Part shown: in pieces, positions 32,087 to 34,667 of the stretch
How the letters are laid out: every line of letters begins with the position of its first letter
How positions within the stretch are numbered: the stretch's first letter is position 1
Origin: Klebsiella pneumoniae
Lineage (GTDB): Bacteria; Pseudomonadota; Gammaproteobacteria; Ga0077536
Length of the DNA: 34,667 bases
Assembly: GCA_945862315.1 (NCBI GenBank)
Contig: CAMAXW010000037.1
Location: forward strand, 1 to 34,667
Reading direction: 5' to 3'
Program-made: the position numbers and the translations under genes
Notes under the pieces: generated by a model
The model's database searches: none
What the model was told of the DNA's origin: nothing
What the model saw: the letters and a program-made list of their open reading frames with translations, nothing else

Positions 32087-32976
32087 CGAATCCCGAACAA
32101 TTTGCGGGTGTACGGCAGAAACTTCCATCCGGATGGATACTGAAGACTGCGCAAGTGTGCAGCCCAAGCGAGTCGCAAAGCTCCGTTCCTTCGGTGAAAA
32201 TCGGAAACCGCGTGCCACGATTGCACCAGTCGGCTACGCAGTAACTGCCTTATCTGGGGCTGGGTAGCGGCTGTCAGCATTCGTGAATACACATCTGTAT
32301 GACAAAACAAGTATGTCCCCGACTTGGATGCGGACCCCATCGTATCGTTGATACGGAATGTTGGATGATCTAGGACGGTTACGCGCCGATTGGCCTGAAC
32401 CAAGCGAAACGCCAGCCAAGTCCAATGAATATGACAAGGCAATTGCTGAAAAAACTCAGCAGGCACCCTGCGGCTGCGAAAAAATCCTCCACAAGAGGGA
32501 AGCCAGTTTTCCCGGAACAGTGCCAGTAATGGATTTTCAGGGACAGCCTTCAATTGATGCAGGGCAATCTCGTCGTTATGGCCTTTGAACCGATAACCGT
32601 TCGTTGCGACCAAATCCGCGGAAGGGTCGTCTTCGAGCACCTTCAGTCGCGCATCAACCGCGCCAGGAAGATACTCATCATCGTCATCTAGGAATCCGAA
32701 ATAAGGCGTTGTGACAGCCCTTCGCCCCGTTAACAACGCCTCTCCAAAAGATGGAGCTGGTATCTGGATGAGTGTGATATCGGTGCGCGCGCTCAGGGAT
32801 ATAAGCAGGTTTTCGTCATACTTTTGACCATTAACGACGATGATGACCTCGGCCTGTTGTAAATTGCCGATTCGCACGCTTTCTATCGCTCGAAGAAGGG
32901 ACCTCGCGCGTTCGGGCAATCCCATGGTGCAGATGATCACTGAACATAATGTTGTGCTTGCTCCTGCTGCGCTCAT
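32077..32976 (-). CDS. Family 2 glycosyltransferase
   Basis: A 299-residue GT-A glycosyltransferase. The start is LCSVIICTMGLPERARSLLRAIES, the typical GT2 N-terminus (SVIIcTR-R-LxraI-S). VIIVVNGQKYD follows. The nucleotide-sugar DxD region is YFGFLDDDDEYLPGAVDARL. Later, WLPSCGGFFRSR and HIHWTWLAFRLVQANRRVTV correspond to the acceptor side with its conserved W. It likely adds a sugar to a surface polysaccharide or a small acceptor. Base composition resembles the adjacent methyltransferase, with which it shares 10 convergent bases. The upstream antitoxin gene ends 5 bases before its start, an odd neighbour. Confidence 0.88.
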   Translation of the reverse strand: MSAAGASTTLCSVIICTMGLPERARSLLRAIESVRIGNLQQAEVIIVVNGQKYDENLLISLSARTDITLIQIPAPSFGEALLTGRRAVTTPYFGFLDDDDEYLPGAVDARLKVLEDDPSADLVATNGYRFKGHNDEIALHQLKAVPENPLLALFRENWLPSCGGFFRSRRVPAEFFQQLPCHIHWTWLAFRLVQANRRVTVLDHPTFRINDTMGSASKSGTYLFCHTDVYSRMLTAATQPQIRQLLRSRLVQSWHAVSDFHRRNGALRLAWAAHLRSLQYPSGWKFLPYTRKLFGIRQR

Positions 32977-32981
32977 GCCTT

Positions 32982-33215
32982 CTATGGACGGCCTTCTTCA
33001 CGGGCTGCCCTGAACTGCGCCTCAGAGAAACGAGGTGCATTCTGCCGATTGGCCAAAATCCGCTCTACGGCGCTGCAATGTTGTTTGCGGCGCTGTTCGC
33101 GCACCACCGCATCGCGCATCAAGTCGGCGATAACGGCGCTTTTATTCTGGCCTGCAAAGACCGTGTTGAAGGCCTTCTTGATGTCTTCAGGGACGCTAAA
33201 ATTGACGGTAGGCAT
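32982..33215 (-). CDS. Ribbon-helix-helix antitoxin-like protein, no partner toxin seen
   Basis: A 77-residue protein. The N-terminal beta strand and helices MPTVNFSVPEDIKKAFNTVF and AGQNKSAVIADLMRDAVV form an RHH (CopG-type) DNA-binding fold, followed by a charged helix and the tail FRAAREEGRP. Similar proteins usually precede a PIN-domain (VapC-like) toxin gene; here the next gene 5 bases on is a glycosyltransferase, so the toxin is missing. ATG 33215 is preceded by GAGGAG at six bases. An in-frame ATG at 33266 sits inside tandem repeats and would overlap the proposed operator, so it is not preferred. Confidence 0.8.
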   Translation of the reverse strand: MPTVNFSVPEDIKKAFNTVFAGQNKSAVIADLMRDAVVREQRRKQHCSAVERILANRQNAPRFSEAQFRAAREEGRP

Positions 33216-33227
33216 GGCGGCTCCTCG

Positions 33228-33282
33228 GTTGTTGAATGATTCAACAACATAATGATTCAACAACATAATGATTCAACAACAT
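33228..33282 (-). repeat. Tandem 16-bp repeats with a perfect palindrome; likely RHH operator
   Basis: Three perfect copies of AATGATTCAACAACAT lie head to tail at 33235-33250, 33251-33266 and 33267-33282. The first copy is also the right half of a perfect inverted repeat (33228-33248) with 10-base arms GTTGTTGAAT and ATTCAACAAC around one central base. The other copies supply more half sites. The array lies just upstream of the antitoxin ribosome site, which suits cooperative autorepression. Confidence 0.75.
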
Positions 33283-33487
33283 GGTGTTGCGTAAAGTGGG
33301 TTCCGTCAAATAAATGAAGCGTCAATTAGTTTGATTCACGTGCCGAATGGCGCCACCGAAACGAACCAATCGAACCAATGGCTGTCCCGCCAAAACGAAC
33401 TACCACGTGCACGTCGAGTGCTACTTTATTGCCACGGATCTATAGGGGCTAGGTGCGCATTAATCAAACGAGCAACGCGCAAAACGC

Positions 33488-33574
33488 CTATTCGTCATGC
33501 CCGCGCAACTGGGCGATGACGATTTCTGCCGCTGCTACCTGGTAAACCACCCGGTGTGCCTCATCGATGCGCCG
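33488..33574 (-). pseudogene. 3' remnant of a YoeB/Txe-like toxin gene
   Basis: The frame reads RRIDEAHRVVYQVAAAEIVI then AQLRGHDE and a stop. This corresponds to the C-terminal third of YoeB (SRRI-EEHRLVY----D-L-I--CR-HY), including the conserved His-Arg-Val-Tyr segment. The first two thirds are absent, and the final HY is HDE. The remnant overlaps the end of the truncated yefM-like gene in another frame, as expected for an internal deletion joining the two genes. Confidence 0.7.
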
Positions 33575-33725
33575 TTTCCATCAGCGACTCATATTCCTTA
33601 AGCGACATCAGCACCGCTGCTGCGGATTTCTGGCGGGTGATGAGGGTGACGTCGTCATCGTCGTTGACACGGTCAAGCTCAGCGGCGAGGTTGTTACGGG
33701 CTTCGGTATAGGTAATGGCGCTCGT
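33561..33725 (-). pseudogene. Truncated YefM/Phd-like antitoxin gene
   Basis: The frame reads (T)SAITYTEARNNLAAELDRVN, then DDDDVTLITRQKSAAAVLMS and LKEYESLMETAHR before a stop. It matches YefM (ISYSEAR-NL---, ITR-NG---VLMSLEEYNSLEETAYLL), but stops right after the ETA motif and lacks the C-terminal toxin-binding part. The codon at the expected start (33725-33723) is ACG where ATG is expected, so translation is probably lost too. It is next to the yoeB remnant. Confidence 0.72.
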
Positions 33726-33794
33726 TGCCGACGCTGGACTCGGTGAACAGAAATACGCAAGACTGGACCCTCATTCACGCCTCGGAGAGTTCCT

Positions 33795-34487
33795 ATGTCT
33801 ACTCTGAACGGTATTCACCATCTGGCCATTATGACGGCCGATGTCAAAGCACAAATCGATTACTTCTCAGACGTTTTGGGCATGAAGCTCAAAGCGCTGT
33901 ACTGGATGCATAACGTGGAGGGGTATTTCCACGCTTTTATGGAGTTGAATCCCAGTTGCTCGGTGGCGTTTGTGTTTGCCCCGGCGGTGAAAGATATCCC
34001 CACCGAATTCGGCATTTCGCACGCGGGTAATCCCGTAAAGCCCTGCGCACCGGGCGCGGTTCAGCACATCGCTTTTAATGTCGACACCGACGACCAACTC
34101 CACGCCATGCGCGATCGCATCCGGGCCAAAGGCGTGCGGGTGCTCGGCCCGCTGGATCATGGTTTCTGCAAATCGATTTACTTTGGTGGGCCAGAGAACC
34201 TGGTGTTAGAGGTCTCGACGGGGGCCGGGATCGACGCAGAAGCTTGGATCGATCCCGAAGTGGTGATGTTGAACGGTATTTCGGCGGCAGAACTGGCGCG
34301 CTACAAAAACCCACCGCCGTTTGTTCACACGGGCGCGCCGGTGGCCCAACCGCCGCTGGGTAACGGTAGGCCCGCCTACACACACATGGACGAAGGTTTT
34401 GGTGGGGCGTTTGATCTGCCGGATGACTTTGTCACCCGCGAGCTGAGCGAGACCACGCCGCCGGTCGATGTATCGGCGGTCGCCTAA
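33795..34487 (+). CDS. VOC (glyoxalase/dioxygenase) family protein with C-terminal extension
   Basis: A 230-residue protein. Residues 1-140 form a vicinal oxygen chelate domain: GIHHLAIMTADVKAQIDYFS and DVLGMKLKAL at the start, AVQHIAFNVDTDDQLHAMRD in the middle and YFGGPENLVLEVSTG at the end. His7 or His8, the His of QHIAF and the Glu of VLEV are the expected metal ligands. The last 85 residues are proline-rich and unlike the core. Members include glyoxalases, extradiol-type dioxygenases and epimerases, so the reaction is open. GGAGAG lies about 8 bases before ATG 33795. It is a single gene convergent with the surE-like gene. Confidence 0.83.
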   Translation: MSTLNGIHHLAIMTADVKAQIDYFSDVLGMKLKALYWMHNVEGYFHAFMELNPSCSVAFVFAPAVKDIPTEFGISHAGNPVKPCAPGAVQHIAFNVDTDDQLHAMRDRIRAKGVRVLGPLDHGFCKSIYFGGPENLVLEVSTGAGIDAEAWIDPEVVMLNGISAAELARYKNPPPFVHTGAPVAQPPLGNGRPAYTHMDEGFGGAFDLPDDFVTRELSETTPPVDVSAVA

Positions 34488-34496
34488 GTTGGCAGG

Positions 34497-34667
34497 CTAA
34501 TCCTGAAGCGTCTGGATCAGGCGTTGGCGCCAGGCGTGATGGGTGAAATTGAGATGGATGGGGGTGACCGACACGGCGTTCTCGTGGATGGCGTGGAGAT
34601 CAGTGTCCGGGTGTTTTTCGCCTTCGGGGTAGGCAATTTTGACCCAGTAATAGGGCACGTTGCGGGC
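34497..34667 (-). CDS. surE: SurE-like 5'/3'-nucleotidase, C-terminal part (runs off the right edge)
   Basis: The last 56 residues of a gene entering from the right. The frame reads RNVPYYWVKIAYPEGEKHPD, then TDLHAIHENAVSVTPIHLNF and ends with IQTLQD. PYYW, the D-TDLHAI-xxxVSVTPL pattern and the short tail are typical of the SurE survival-protein family (nucleoside monophosphatase with polyphosphatase activity). The family assignment rests on this C-terminal signature only. The stop lies 10 bases beyond the VOC gene stop, in convergent orientation, with no clear terminator between them. Confidence 0.75.
   Translation of the reverse strand, partial: ARNVPYYWVKIAYPEGEKHPDTDLHAIHENAVSVTPIHLNFTHHAWRQRLIQTLQD

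Overview
The window is a GC-rich proteobacterial chromosome segment, most likely gammaproteobacterial. The clues are YgfZ, SdhE and YgfX homologues around a four-subunit succinate dehydrogenase, a UbiG (ubiquinone) methyltransferase and a leuCD pair. I cannot name the genus. No rRNA, tRNA, CRISPR array or intact insertion sequence was recognised.

Left part (1-8838, nearly all minus strand): a respiratory operon running sdhAF4-sdhC-sdhD-sdhA-sdhB-sdhE-ygfZ, with ygfX divergent from its head. It is followed by a minus-strand group: a degenerate squalene/phytoene-synthase-like protein, a phosphoglycolate phosphatase, ubiG, a small unknown protein, a PP2C phosphatase and a class III cyclase fused to an FHA domain. 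Middle (8839-13420): a non-coding or decayed stretch with a TPR-gene remnant, then leuC-leuD-gamma-carbonic anhydrase on the plus strand, then a HigB/HigA-like toxin-antitoxin pair.

The centre of interest is 13420-30915. A GntR/FCD regulator sits between two divergent gene groups. The minus-strand group holds two MacB/FtsX-type permeases, an ECHDC3-like crotonase and an acyl-CoA synthetase. The plus-strand group is a tight 10-gene run: a stand-alone PEP-utilising phosphohistidine domain, a 516-residue protein of no recognised family, an AMP-forming acyl-CoA ligase, a small winged-helix-like protein, a PPDK-like protein lacking the pyruvate/PEP barrel, a biotin carrier protein, a biotin carboxylase, a pyruvate-carboxylase-type carboxyltransferase with altered metal ligands, a thiolase and an SDR dehydrogenase. 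My inference is a degradation pathway for a methyl-ketone-like compound (or the secondary alcohol giving it): oxidation by the SDR, ATP-dependent activation as an enol phosphate by the split PPDK-like system, biotin-dependent carboxylation to a beta-keto acid, CoA ligation, and thiolysis to acetyl-CoA plus a shorter acyl-CoA. PPDK and pyruvate carboxylase both natively act on the CH3-CO group of pyruvate, and acetone and acetophenone carboxylases are known to use phosphorylated enol chemistry. The combination here would be a separate solution to ketone carboxylation.

Right part (30916-34667): a patch that looks more AT-rich, with a SAM methyltransferase and a family 2 glycosyltransferase (convergent, overlapping by 10 bp); an apparently orphan ribbon-helix-helix antitoxin with an iterated operator; a yefM/yoeB remnant joined by an internal deletion; a VOC-family protein; and the 3' end of a surE-like gene leaving the window.
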